Of a stretch of DNA of 64,000 nucleotides, positions 19,634-28,702 are shown in pieces (position 1 is the first letter of the stretch; each line of letters starts with the position of its first letter). Below the pieces are notes generated by a model. It did not search any database and was not told the origin of the DNA. It was given only the letters and a program-made list of their open reading frames with translations. The translations under genes and the position numbers were made by a program. The DNA lies in the NCBI RefSeq assembly GCF_000243275.1, contig NZ_CM001437.1, positions 1,008,019 through 1,072,018 of the forward strand, written 5' to 3'. The stretch is from Myroides odoratus DSM 2801. Lineage in GTDB: Bacteria > Bacteroidota > Bacteroidia > Flavobacteriales > Flavobacteriaceae.

Positions 19634-19795
19634 AATTATAAAAAATTGGTTTCCACTAATATAAGATAAAAAACAATTTTAACAAAAAATTAAATTAAAA
19701 AAAACGCATATTAAGCTAAATAAAAAACAATAAAATAAATTAATTAAGTTAAAATCAACCTATACTTACGATCAATTATCTTAGTTACATAAAAC

Positions 19796-19831
19796 AAAAA
19801 AGTCTTTGGTTATTGACCAAAGACTTTTTTT
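19796..19831 (-). terminator. terminator of the HugZ-like gene
   Basis: A 15-bp stem (AAAAAAGTCTTTGGT and complement) with a 5-nt loop and T-tract on the minus strand lies 20 nt after the stop. Confidence 0.85.
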
Positions 19832-19851
19832 ATTTCAACAAGAAAGGTATA

Positions 19852-20400
19852 TTATTTTTTTACATCCACATTGTGTTGTCCGTGAGCTCCATGTCTGTGC
19901 TCCATCACTTGTAAATTCTCATCAATAAAGTAAGCACTTCCGAATCCATTTACATATGATCCTTTGATTGGTTTTAGGTTGAACATGATAAAGTCTTCTA
20001 AATTTCCTAAAACTTCAATTACTTTTCCATGTCTTTCTCTTAAATCAACCATTGCTTGATCGTATAACGGATTTTCTTTTCCGACCAATTCAGCTTCTGT
20101 TTCGATTGTTAAACGGTGTCTTGCATATAATTGTTTCGATGTACTTTCATCTTCTACAAACATAAAAGATACTTTTTTACGATCTCTCAAGTTCTTTGTG
20201 TGTTTAGCCATAAACGAAACTAAGATTTGAAAATCATTTCCTACTCTTGAATAAGGCGCTGTACTTACCAAAGGTGAACCATCTTCATTTAACGACGCAA
20301 TCATCACTGATTTACACTCGTTAATAAGCTCCTCTACTTTCGGTGCTTTTGGTTTTACTTTATGTTGGTCGAAGTTTGGATTGATTGTATCTGTACTCAT
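19852..20400 (-). CDS. HugZ/HutZ-like heme-utilisation protein (split-barrel FMN/heme fold)
   Basis: 182 aa with the pyridoxamine-phosphate-oxidase-like split barrel. The core reads CKSVMIASLNEDGSPLVST and AKHTKNLRDRKKVSFMF, and the C-terminal GFGSAYFID is characteristic of HugZ-type heme-degrading or heme-binding proteins. The tail is His-rich (MEHRHGAHGQHN), in line with heme or metal binding. HugZ proteins open heme to release iron in the cytoplasm. No heme transporter is adjacent, so the assignment rests on the protein alone. Confidence 0.8.
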   Translation of the reverse strand: MSTDTINPNFDQHKVKPKAPKVEELINECKSVMIASLNEDGSPLVSTAPYSRVGNDFQILVSFMAKHTKNLRDRKKVSFMFVEDESTSKQLYARHRLTIETEAELVGKENPLYDQAMVDLRERHGKVIEVLGNLEDFIMFNLKPIKGSYVNGFGSAYFIDENLQVMEHRHGAHGQHNVDVKK

Positions 20401-20464
20401 TGTAATTGTATTTATATTGTTGCGCTAAGATACTAAATTATTTAAACTAAATAAAAATAATAAC

Positions 20465-20581
20465 TCAATCTATTTCTTCTAATTCAAACAAATCTTCGAC
20501 CCTTACTTTTAGCGTTCGTGCCAGTTTTAAAGCTAATATCGTAGACGGAACATACCGATTCGATTCAATCGAATGAATTTC
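20465..20581 (-). pseudogene. C-terminal relic of an XRE-family HTH regulator
   Basis: Minus-strand frame reads EIHSIESNRYVPSTILALKL followed by ARTLKVRVEDLFELEEID and a stop. This is the typical end of an HTH_XRE regulator (helix 3, then LALKLA..L.V.VEDLF). A TAA stands just upstream in frame and the first HTH helices are missing, so the gene is broken. Confidence 0.75.
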
Positions 20582-20820
20582 TTAACCATTTAAAATCTAA
20601 TAACTAAATAGAGCTCATCTAATAGAGATTACGAATGATTCTTTTCTATTACATTATCTTGCTAAGTTTTAAACAGAATAGATACAAAATCGAAGGTGTT
20701 ATTCCATGTGCAACAATACGTTATCCATACGCTTGTTTCCTATTTTTAAAACGAATAATTGAATAGTGCAATACATCTCTTATATCGTATCATTTATTAT
20801 GTTTCTCTATTTATTATCGT

Positions 20821-20828
20821 TAATTTTG
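20821..20828 (+). promoter_or_regulatory. -7 box (TAATTTTG) for the YD-repeat lipoprotein
   Basis: Exact TAnnTTTG match 22 nt before the ATG at 20851. The remaining 20582-20820 stretch shows nothing I can call. Confidence 0.5.
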
Positions 20829-20850
20829 CAAAAATTTAAGCTAACAAAAT

Positions 20851-21750
20851 ATGAAAAAATACACTTTACTAACCCTTTTACTTTCTCTTGTCTTTTTATC
20901 ATGTGATAAATCGGATGACAACAACACACCAACCTTCGACAATGATTTTGTAAAACAAATAATCATTAAGACTGAAGATTACCAAGAATTACCGGAATTC
21001 GCTTTCTTTTATGATACCACTATTGATTTTGAATACAACAAGCAAAATAAACCAAGTATCATTCGTTCGGCTATTTCTTTTAGAGACAATTGGAGTAGTG
21101 AAGACACTGGTGAATTTGCAAATAAAATTATCAAAATCCAAGAGCAAAAGATGTTCACTTACGATAAGCAAACAAACTTACTACGAGAAGAAAAAACAAC
21201 AAGTGAAAGAGGAACTCGTATTAAAACCTTTCAATATGATAATTTTCAAAGAATTAAATCAATAAAAGAAGACGATAAAGAATCTATTTTTACCTATAAT
21301 CATGGTACTGGACAATTAGCTAGTATACAAACACAATATACAAACGCAGAGAGTCAACACCTGAACTCTATTCGATATTTTGATTTTAAAGCGAATCAAA
21401 ATTTAAATACAATGTTATACGAGAATAGTAATAAAGAGCAAGAAACTTTCTATTTCACCTATACTAGTACCAAAAGTCTATATGAAAATAATACAATCAA
21501 TTATACGTTAACTGATGGGCTTGATGGGAATATTTTAACTGGAACAAATGGGCAAGTAATAAAAAACCGTTATCCTGATTTTATGTCTAATTTAGAATAT
21601 AGCTACAAAGGAAATTTCTTATTGGATAATATTAAAATAGAAGCAAATCTACATTCAGATTTCTTTATGACCCATACCGAAGAAAATTCTTCTAACTCCT
21701 ATACAAGGGTTCTAAACGGTGAAGAATTCACCTTTTTCTCTACTTTTTAA
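20851..21750 (+). CDS. lipoprotein with YD-like repeats, function unknown
   Basis: 299 aa with a lipobox (LVFLSC) followed by a DKSDDNN linker. The mature part has repeated beta-hairpin units with FxYD/N and aromatic positions (FEYNKQNKPSIIRS, MFTYDKQTNLLREE, TFQYDNFQRIKSI, IFTYNHGTGQLASI). The lipoprotein at 61803 has the same length, order and repeat style and is probably a distant paralogue. No enzyme motif is visible. The gene is monocistronic, with a promoter box and a strong terminator. Confidence 0.78.
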   Translation: MKKYTLLTLLLSLVFLSCDKSDDNNTPTFDNDFVKQIIIKTEDYQELPEFAFFYDTTIDFEYNKQNKPSIIRSAISFRDNWSSEDTGEFANKIIKIQEQKMFTYDKQTNLLREEKTTSERGTRIKTFQYDNFQRIKSIKEDDKESIFTYNHGTGQLASIQTQYTNAESQHLNSIRYFDFKANQNLNTMLYENSNKEQETFYFTYTSTKSLYENNTINYTLTDGLDGNILTGTNGQVIKNRYPDFMSNLEYSYKGNFLLDNIKIEANLHSDFFMTHTEENSSNSYTRVLNGEEFTFFSTF

Positions 21751-21754
21751 ATAC

Positions 21755-21790
21755 AAAAAAAGCCTCAATCTTGTTATTGAGGCTTTTTTT
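21755..21790. terminator. bidirectional terminator
   Basis: A 15-bp perfect stem (AAAAAAAGCCTCAAT and complement) with a 6-nt loop gives T-tracts on both strands between converging genes. Confidence 0.9.
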
Positions 21791-21811
21791 GTATGAATAG
21801 CTGAATGTAAC

Positions 21812-22687
21812 TTACTTTTTATTTGAATTAAAATAATATGCATCAGCAAAATGCTTATTCTGTTGGATATAAGCAGTTCCACCTTTTACATCAATAATCC
21901 AATTGAAGCGATGAATAAGGTCTGCCCCCATATAACTAGTTGTTTGGTTTTTAATTTCTCCTGTAAAAACCTGAACAGGAGCTATCTCAAAGCGAATACC
22001 TCCTACCGTTATAGCTGGTATTTCGCAGACTAAACTCGTCAACTTTTGACCTGCTGAATTCATCATTGTTTTTTCCTCCAAACGAGGAAGTACTTCTGCT
22101 AAATGGTATTCATCTGCTAGTTGATTATTAAACAAAAGAGCGCCAGAAAAACCAGATTGTAACAACACTTTTGTCTGTATTTCTTTTTCTCCCACAATAC
22201 TAATTACCTCAACAAATAATTGTCCGTTTTTTTGCTCTAAAGGCAAAGCAATAAATCCCGTCGTATCTGGAAGTGATTGATATAGTTCAAACTGAGATTG
22301 ATCATAATTGATTTTGACAATTTGATTGCCAAATAATTGGGGACCAATTTTACCTTCTGCTCCATTCCCCGTGTATTCGTTATCCCAAATCCAAATAGGC
22401 TCCACTACAGTTTCACCTACTTGAATGTGATTAGACTTACTCAATCCTTCTGGAAACTCAGTCGTATCAAAGACCACAGATTTCACTGGATGTGTTCGAT
22501 TAGGTGCTAAAGAAGCTTCTCGCATTGCAAGTTGAAACATTAAATCAACCGTATCTTTTTGATTGATGATTCCCTCAACTAAGATATTGTAATGCCCATT
22601 CATTTTGAATGGGATAATTTCCTGCGCCTGACCTGTTGTATAGCATAACCAACCAATCAAAGCAACTAAGCATGATAAACCTCTCAT
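21812..22687 (-). CDS. retropepsin-like aspartic protease fold protein lacking catalytic aspartates
   Basis: 291 aa with a signal peptide (ending TTGQAQ). The layout is that of a two-domain retropepsin-like secreted protease: a first lobe at about 25-135, a second at about 145-275, and the typical end GADLIHRFNWIIDVKGG. The catalytic DTG positions are lost: the first reads DLMFQLAMREA (about 48-58) and the second reads VLLQSGFSG, with Gln177-Ser178-Gly179 instead of Asp-Thr/Ser-Gly. It is probably a non-catalytic binding protein. It lies 2 nt after the GNAT gene and is likely co-transcribed with it. Confidence 0.72.
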   Translation of the reverse strand: MRGLSCLVALIGWLCYTTGQAQEIIPFKMNGHYNILVEGIINQKDTVDLMFQLAMREASLAPNRTHPVKSVVFDTTEFPEGLSKSNHIQVGETVVEPIWIWDNEYTGNGAEGKIGPQLFGNQIVKINYDQSQFELYQSLPDTTGFIALPLEQKNGQLFVEVISIVGEKEIQTKVLLQSGFSGALLFNNQLADEYHLAEVLPRLEEKTMMNSAGQKLTSLVCEIPAITVGGIRFEIAPVQVFTGEIKNQTTSYMGADLIHRFNWIIDVKGGTAYIQQNKHFADAYYFNSNKK

Positions 22688-22689
22688 CT

Positions 22690-23193
22690 TTATAAACTCA
22701 ATTGATAGATATAATCATCCATCACATAGCCATTTCCAATATCAAATGTTTTAGACTCCATGCATTGAAATCCGTTGCGTTCATAAAACTCAATGGCTTT
22801 GGCGTTGTATTTATTCACCGTTAAATATACCGCATCTGCTTTGCTTTCTTGCGCAAAGCTGACAACATGTTGTAGCATAATCTTGCCTAATCCTTTTTGT
22901 TGCTGATCGGTATCCAAATAAATCTTAGACAAAAACACGCGATTGTCTTCCATCAATTTATAGTCTAGGTAACCAAAAACCTGTCCTTCAACCACAAACA
23001 ATTCCCAAAGATAGCCTTCCTTTATTTCATTGGTAATGCGTTCCTGACTGTACATCATCGGCAACATATAGTCAATTTGTGCCGGATCTAATATAGATCC
23101 AAATGTTTTCAGCCAAATTTTTTCAGCCAAAGGGCGAATGACATGCATATTTTCTATTGTAACTGCTTGATATTCTATTGAGATATTTTCCAT
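22690..23193 (-). CDS. GNAT family N-acetyltransferase
   Basis: 167 aa with a GNAT fold: strand beta-4 (RVFLSKIYLDTDQQQKGLG) leading into the acetyl-CoA loop (QQKGLGKIML), then LTVNKYNAKAIEFYERNGF, the usual motif B. It would transfer an acetyl group from acetyl-CoA to a small molecule or peptide amine. It is followed at 2 nt by the retropepsin-like gene. The substrate is unknown. Confidence 0.88.
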   Translation of the reverse strand: MENISIEYQAVTIENMHVIRPLAEKIWLKTFGSILDPAQIDYMLPMMYSQERITNEIKEGYLWELFVVEGQVFGYLDYKLMEDNRVFLSKIYLDTDQQQKGLGKIMLQHVVSFAQESKADAVYLTVNKYNAKAIEFYERNGFQCMESKTFDIGNGYVMDDYIYQLSL

Positions 23194-23286
23194 ATGTCTT
23201 TTTTAATTAAATAATGAACAACTGAAGACAAACAAAGGTACAGTATTTTTGTTTTTTATATTGTTGCACTAACGATGATCTCAAAC

Positions 23287-23316
23287 AAAAAAAGCAGTAA
23301 ATTTTCATTTACTGCT
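23287..23316 (-). terminator. terminator of the leucyl aminopeptidase gene
   Basis: A 10-bp stem (AGCAGTAAAT and complement) with a 4-nt loop is followed by seven T on the minus strand. Confidence 0.82.
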
Positions 23317-23340
23317 CTTCTATTTCTATCTCGTAAAGAA

Positions 23341-24726
23341 CTATGCTTTGTAATTAGTTAAGAAATCAACCAATGTACGAATTCCTGTTCCTGTTCCTCC
23401 GTTTCCTTTGTAATCTCTTGGAGCATCCATCCATGCTGGGCCAGCAATGTCAATATGAACATAAGGTGCTTTTGCAAAATGCTCTAGGAATTTTCCTGCT
23501 GTGATGGTTCCTGCGAAACGACCACCGATATTTTTCATATCTGCTACGCTTGATTTCAATAAATCTTTGTAGTCATCCCAGAATGGCAATTGAGCTAAAC
23601 GTTCGTGTACCTTGTATCCTGATGCTACAATCGCTTGAATTGTTTCTTCATCATTCCCCATAATACAAGAAGCTGTATCTCCTGCTACCACTAGAGCCGC
23701 TCCTGTTAAAGTAGCTGCATCAATAATAACGGCAGGATCATATTGTGTTGCATAAGCAATCGCATCTCCTAAGATCATACGTCCTTCTGCATCGGTATTC
23801 AATACTTCAACAGTTGTACCATCATACATGGTAATCACATCCCCAGGTGCATATGCATCTCCACCAGGGCGGTTATCTGTTGCTGGAATTAATCCAATTA
23901 CGTGAACGTTCAATTGATTCAAAGCAGCAGCATAAATTGTTCCTGCCATACAAGCAGCTCCTCCCATATCACTCTTCATTGAGTCCATTGATCCAGCTGT
24001 TGGTTTTAAACTCAAACCACCTGTATCATAAACCACTCCTTTACCAACCAAAACGATTGGTTTCTTGTTGATTGGATTTGCAGGTTTGTATTCCATGATT
24101 GTAAAAGTCGGTTGCTCAATAGACCCTTTATTTACTGCTAATAAACCACCCATTCTCAACGCTTCAATCTCGTTTTTGCCCAAAGCTTTTACAGCAAATT
24201 GCGCTTCGTTTCCTAAAAGTTCGATTTCTTTCGCTAATTGCGTAGCTGTTAAGAAGCTTACAGGTTCATTTACCATGGTACGCGCCCAATAAACTGCTTT
24301 GATTGTATGATTTAAATCACTGATTTGTTTTGCTTCAAAATTTCCTTTTACAGCAAGGTTCTCTAAAGCGTATTTCATCGTTTCAGCTTCTTTGAAATAC
24401 TTCAAGAACTGGTAGTTTGAAAGTGCAATCCCTTCTACCAAAGCCAAAGTAGAGTCTCCATTTCCTACAATGGTAAGGTTATCTGCTTTCTTATCTAATT
24501 GTTTGCGGACGTTGAATCCAGCCAAACGCATTTTCTCTAAATTCGTGTTCTCTTTTACAAAAAAGAAATATTGATTTCCAATTTTCGCAAAATCTTCTTC
24601 TTTTTCTCCTGTTTTAAAAGCTTGTACAAAATCATTTAAAAGAGCAGGAACTCCTACTGTATTATCATTTCCTAAAACGAAAACTATATTTCCGTTGGAT
24701 TGAACCTCTTGTATAAGTTGTATCAT
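23341..24726 (-). CDS. leucyl aminopeptidase family protein (M17)
   Basis: 461 aa cytoplasmic metallo-aminopeptidase. The catalytic domain carries VGKGVVYDTGGLSLKP (metal and catalytic lysine), KSDMGGAA and the signature NTDAEGRMILGDA, all intact, followed by DAATLTGA. It removes N-terminal residues from peptides during protein turnover. It is monocistronic, followed by its own terminator. Confidence 0.95.
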   Translation of the reverse strand: MIQLIQEVQSNGNIVFVLGNDNTVGVPALLNDFVQAFKTGEKEEDFAKIGNQYFFFVKENTNLEKMRLAGFNVRKQLDKKADNLTIVGNGDSTLALVEGIALSNYQFLKYFKEAETMKYALENLAVKGNFEAKQISDLNHTIKAVYWARTMVNEPVSFLTATQLAKEIELLGNEAQFAVKALGKNEIEALRMGGLLAVNKGSIEQPTFTIMEYKPANPINKKPIVLVGKGVVYDTGGLSLKPTAGSMDSMKSDMGGAACMAGTIYAAALNQLNVHVIGLIPATDNRPGGDAYAPGDVITMYDGTTVEVLNTDAEGRMILGDAIAYATQYDPAVIIDAATLTGAALVVAGDTASCIMGNDEETIQAIVASGYKVHERLAQLPFWDDYKDLLKSSVADMKNIGGRFAGTITAGKFLEHFAKAPYVHIDIAGPAWMDAPRDYKGNGGTGTGIRTLVDFLTNYKA

Positions 24727-24823
24727 TTCTGTTGTTTTTATACTTACAAATATACGGGTTTTTAGACACAGCTAAAAATTGACATCAAAAAGATTGCCGC
24801 ATCGGCTGTTATTTTATTTCGTT

Positions 24824-25642
24824 TTATCCTTCAAGAAGCACTAAGATCCACCAGTAAATGGGTACACTTTCCACCCAAAACAGACTAAAATACGAGCTGC
24901 GCTTCGGTGATGCCAATTGAATAAAAAGCAAAGTAATGCTCACTATAATTACATTATTCCACGCTTGAATGGGTTGAAAACCCAATTTAAAAAACTCAAT
25001 AACAAAAAAGGGAATTAACAAAAGGGCTAATAAAATCTTTGTTCTACGGGTACCCAGTAATTGGGGAATTGTCTTTAAATATTTCTCATCATATTGTAAA
25101 TCAACAATTTCAAATATCCCAATTAAAATCAGCACCAAAATAAATCGCTGTAAGAATTTAATCCAAATATCCAAGGACAGATCTATCCCTGCATTGAAAA
25201 CAGGAATGATTAGCGTTACTGTAGCCCAACACAGACAGACAATGTACACTTTTAGTCCGGACCAATTGCGCAAATTGGGAATTCGCTTGGAAATAGGGAC
25301 AGCATAGAGTACAGCTAGAACCAGTAAAGAGATGGTGACTAGTTGTGCGGCTGTGGTTAAAAAAAAGAAACTCACCATGCCAACGACTAAAGCAATTGTG
25401 CTCAATACGAGGATTGCCTTCATCTTTGGAGATAAGTTTTTGCGGTGAATTACAACATAATCGGCATACTTAATGAAATTATAGGAAAACAACGTTCCTG
25501 AAAATGCCAAAAGGGAAACCGTCCAATCGAAGGGTAAATGACAGAAATAAAACGTCATTTGCACCAATGCAAAAACTGCGAAAGAAACGTGAATACTCGC
25601 TTTCAGATAAAAATCAAATACTTTACCTAGGACTTTTCTCAT
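24824..25642 (-). CDS. UbiA-like prenyltransferase-fold membrane protein
   Basis: 272 aa with about eight or nine hydrophobic segments. The pair of polar loops (FIKYADY near residue 58 and EIVDLQYDEKYLKTIPQLLG near 183) resembles the two aspartate motifs of UbiA prenyltransferases, though the first is reduced. The second (DLQYDEKYLKTIPQ) matches the DxxxD loop well. It may transfer prenyl groups or be a degenerate relative. It is divergent from gcvP. Confidence 0.65.
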   Translation of the reverse strand: MRKVLGKVFDFYLKASIHVSFAVFALVQMTFYFCHLPFDWTVSLLAFSGTLFSYNFIKYADYVVIHRKNLSPKMKAILVLSTIALVVGMVSFFFLTTAAQLVTISLLVLAVLYAVPISKRIPNLRNWSGLKVYIVCLCWATVTLIIPVFNAGIDLSLDIWIKFLQRFILVLILIGIFEIVDLQYDEKYLKTIPQLLGTRRTKILLALLLIPFFVIEFFKLGFQPIQAWNNVIIVSITLLFIQLASPKRSSYFSLFWVESVPIYWWILVLLEG

Positions 25643-25726
25643 GCTAATTTTTTATACCTAAATCGGCTAGAAATTTACATTAACAAAATTACTAGGAATA
25701 TACTTAATTTATCTCAGATTTATGGT

Positions 25727-25734
25727 TATTTTTG
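25727..25734 (+). promoter_or_regulatory. -7 box (TATTTTTG) of gcvP
   Basis: Exact TAnnTTTG match. It lies inside the longer possible reading frame that starts at 25722, which supports the ATG at 25767 as the true start. Confidence 0.55.
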
Positions 25735-25766
25735 TATGCTTATACACAACTTATTATTTTGCCCAA

Positions 25767-28619
25767 ATGAAAACAAATGCATTTGCTTTAAGACACATTG
25801 GCCCTCGTGCTGAGGACATGGCACAAATGTTTAAAACTGTGAAAGTTGATAACATTGAACAATTAATCGATGAGACTTTTCCAACTTCAATTCGCTTAAA
25901 ACAAGATTTAGATCTTGCTCCTGCAATGACGGAATATGAGTATTTATCTTATATTCAGAACTTAGGCAACAAAAACAAAATTTTTCGTTCTTATATTGGA
26001 TTAGGATACAACGAATCTGTTAGCCCTGCTCCTATTATTCGCAACGTATTTGAAAACGCTGGTTGGTACACAGCTTATACTCCGTACCAAGCTGAGATTG
26101 CACAAGGTCGTTTAGAAGCTTTATTAAATTTCCAAACTACAGTAATTGAATTAGCTGGAATGGAAATTGCCAATGCATCTTTATTAGATGAAGGTACTGC
26201 AGCAGCAGAAGCAATGATGTTATTATACGATGTTCGTACAAGAGATCAAAAGAAAAACAACGCGTTAAAATTCTTCGTTTCTGAAGAAATTTTACCTCAA
26301 ACACTTTCAGTTTTACAAACTCGTTCGGTTCCTTTCGAAATCGAATTAGTTGTAGGAGATCACCAAACGTTTGATTTCTCAGAAGATTTCTTTGGAGCAA
26401 TCTTACAATACCCAGGTAAATACGGTCAAGTATATGATTATGCTGACTTCATCAATACAGCTAAGACAAAAGATATTAAAGTTGCCGTTGCAGCAGATAT
26501 CTTGTCCTTAGTAACATTAACTTCTCCAGGAGAAATGGGAGCTGACGTCGTAGTTGGAACAACACAACGTTTTGGTATTCCATTAGGATTTGGAGGACCT
26601 CACGCTGGTTTCTTCACGACAAAAGAAGAGTACAAACGCAGTATGCCAGGTCGTATCATTGGAGTTTCTAAAGATGCAGACGGAAACAGAGCGTTGCGTA
26701 TGGCTTTACAAACACGTGAGCAACACATCAAACGCGAGAAAGCAACGTCAAATATCTGTACAGCTCAAGTATTATTGGCTGTTATGGCTAGTTTCTACGC
26801 TGTTTACCACGGACCAAATGGTCTTCGTTTTATTGCAAACCAAGTACATGCAAAAGCAAATACAGTAGCAGAAAACTTAGCTAAATTAGGTATCGAGCAA
26901 ACAAATACAGCTTACTTCGACACCATCGTTGTAAAAGCTGATGCAGCTAAAGTGAAACCAATCGCTGAAGCTAATAAAGTAAACTTCTTCTATATTGATG
27001 CCAATACGATTTCAATCTCTTTAAACGAGACAGTAAATGTAAATGATATCAATACGATTATTGCTATTTTCGCTCAAGCAGTAGGAAAAGAAGCCTTTAC
27101 CATTACTGCATTAAATGAAGAAGCAGTAAACTACCCTGCTAAATTAAAACGTACTTCTAAATTCTTAGAGCATGACGTGTTTAATAGCTACCACTCTGAA
27201 ACAGAATTAATGCGTTACATCAAGCGTTTAGAGCGCAAAGATTTAGCGTTAAATCAATCGATGATTTCTTTAGGTTCTTGTACCATGAAGTTGAATGCGG
27301 CAGCAGAAATGCTTCCTTTAAGCAACGGTCAATGGAACAACATCCACCCTTTTGCTCCATTAGATCAAGCACAAGGTTACATTGAAATGTTGAAAGACTT
27401 AGAACATAAATTAAATGTTATTACTGGATTTGCTGGAACAACTTTACAGCCAAACTCAGGTGCTCAAGGAGAATATGCTGGATTAATGGCTATTCGTGCT
27501 TACCACCATTCAAGAGGGGATTTCCAAAGAACTATCGCGTTAATCCCTGCTTCTGCTCACGGAACAAATCCTGCTTCTGCAGCAATGGCTGGAATGAAAG
27601 TGGTAGTTACAAAAACTACACCTGAAGGAAATATCGATGTGGCTGACTTGAAAGAAAAAGCAGAATTACACAAAGACAACCTTTCTTGTTTAATGGTTAC
27701 TTATCCTTCTACTCACGGAGTATATGAATCAGCTATCATGGAAATTACACAAATTATCCACGATAACGGAGGACAAGTATATATGGATGGTGCAAATATG
27801 AACGCTCAAGTTGGTTTCACTAACCCTGCTTCTATTGGTGCTGACGTATGTCACTTAAACTTACATAAAACATTTGCTATTCCTCACGGTGGTGGTGGAC
27901 CTGGAGTTGGACCAATCTGTGTGGCTGAGCATTTAGTAGAGTTTTTACCTTCTAACCCATTAGTACAAGTAGGTGGTAAAAATGCAATTACCTCTATTTC
28001 ATCTGCTCCTTACGGTTCGGCTTTAGTGTGTCTAATCTCTTACGGTTACATCTCTATGTTAGGAACGGAAGGATTGAAAAAAGTTACACAAACAGCGATC
28101 CTGAACGCAAACTATATGAAAGCTAGATTAGAAGAACACTACGCTATTTTATATACAGGTGAAAAAGGACGTGCTGCACACGAAATGATTGTTGACGTTC
28201 GTGAATTCAAAGAAAAAGGAATTGAAGTAACAGATATCGCTAAACGTTTAATCGATTATGGTTTCCACGCACCAACCGTTTCTTTCCCTGTTGCAGGAAC
28301 TTTAATGATTGAACCTACAGAAAGCGAAAGCTTATCAGAGATTGATCGTTTCTGTGATGCGATGATCGCGATTCGCCAAGAAATTGAAAACGCAACGATT
28401 GAGAACCCAGTAAACGAATTAAAGAATGCTCCGCATACTTTAGCTCTATTAACTGCGGATAATTGGGATTTACCTTACTCAAGACAAAAAGCAGCTTATC
28501 CATTAGCATACGTAGCTGAGAATAAATTCTGGCCTACAGTACGTCGTATTGACGATGCTTACGGAGATAGAAACTTAGTTTGTTCTTGTGCTCCAATCGA
28601 AGCTTACCTTGAAAATTAA
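25767..28619 (+). CDS. gcvP: aminomethyl-transferring glycine dehydrogenase (glycine cleavage P protein)
   Basis: 950 aa full-length single-chain P protein that decarboxylates glycine and passes the aminomethyl group to the lipoyl H protein. The start at MKTNAFALRHIGPRAEDM agrees with the family N-terminus; the frame extends 15 codons upstream, over the promoter. The first half carries FGGPHAGFF, the second the PLP lysine motif HLNLHKTFAIPHGGGGPG. The H and T genes are not in the window, which is normal in flavobacteria. It is monocistronic, with a strong terminator. Confidence 0.97.
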   Translation: MKTNAFALRHIGPRAEDMAQMFKTVKVDNIEQLIDETFPTSIRLKQDLDLAPAMTEYEYLSYIQNLGNKNKIFRSYIGLGYNESVSPAPIIRNVFENAGWYTAYTPYQAEIAQGRLEALLNFQTTVIELAGMEIANASLLDEGTAAAEAMMLLYDVRTRDQKKNNALKFFVSEEILPQTLSVLQTRSVPFEIELVVGDHQTFDFSEDFFGAILQYPGKYGQVYDYADFINTAKTKDIKVAVAADILSLVTLTSPGEMGADVVVGTTQRFGIPLGFGGPHAGFFTTKEEYKRSMPGRIIGVSKDADGNRALRMALQTREQHIKREKATSNICTAQVLLAVMASFYAVYHGPNGLRFIANQVHAKANTVAENLAKLGIEQTNTAYFDTIVVKADAAKVKPIAEANKVNFFYIDANTISISLNETVNVNDINTIIAIFAQAVGKEAFTITALNEEAVNYPAKLKRTSKFLEHDVFNSYHSETELMRYIKRLERKDLALNQSMISLGSCTMKLNAAAEMLPLSNGQWNNIHPFAPLDQAQGYIEMLKDLEHKLNVITGFAGTTLQPNSGAQGEYAGLMAIRAYHHSRGDFQRTIALIPASAHGTNPASAAMAGMKVVVTKTTPEGNIDVADLKEKAELHKDNLSCLMVTYPSTHGVYESAIMEITQIIHDNGGQVYMDGANMNAQVGFTNPASIGADVCHLNLHKTFAIPHGGGGPGVGPICVAEHLVEFLPSNPLVQVGGKNAITSISSAPYGSALVCLISYGYISMLGTEGLKKVTQTAILNANYMKARLEEHYAILYTGEKGRAAHEMIVDVREFKEKGIEVTDIAKRLIDYGFHAPTVSFPVAGTLMIEPTESESLSEIDRFCDAMIAIRQEIENATIENPVNELKNAPHTLALLTADNWDLPYSRQKAAYPLAYVAENKFWPTVRRIDDAYGDRNLVCSCAPIEAYLEN

Positions 28620-28637
28620 TTCATTGTAGATAGAATC

Positions 28638-28671
28638 AAAAACGCCATCGACTTCGATGGCGTTTTTTTTT
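28638..28671. terminator. bidirectional terminator between gcvP and the TonB receptor
   Basis: A 13-bp stem (AAAAACGCCATCG and complement) with a 4-nt loop gives a T-tract of nine on the plus strand and of five on the minus strand. It closes both gcvP and the RiPP operon. Confidence 0.88.
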
Positions 28672-28702
28672 CACGTGATGCCGTGATGCAATACAAGTAG
28701 GT

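Noticed and set aside
25722..25766. Longer gcvP start at 25722
   Set aside because: The promoter -7 box TATTTTTG lies within this extension and the family N-terminus begins at MKTNAFALRHIG.
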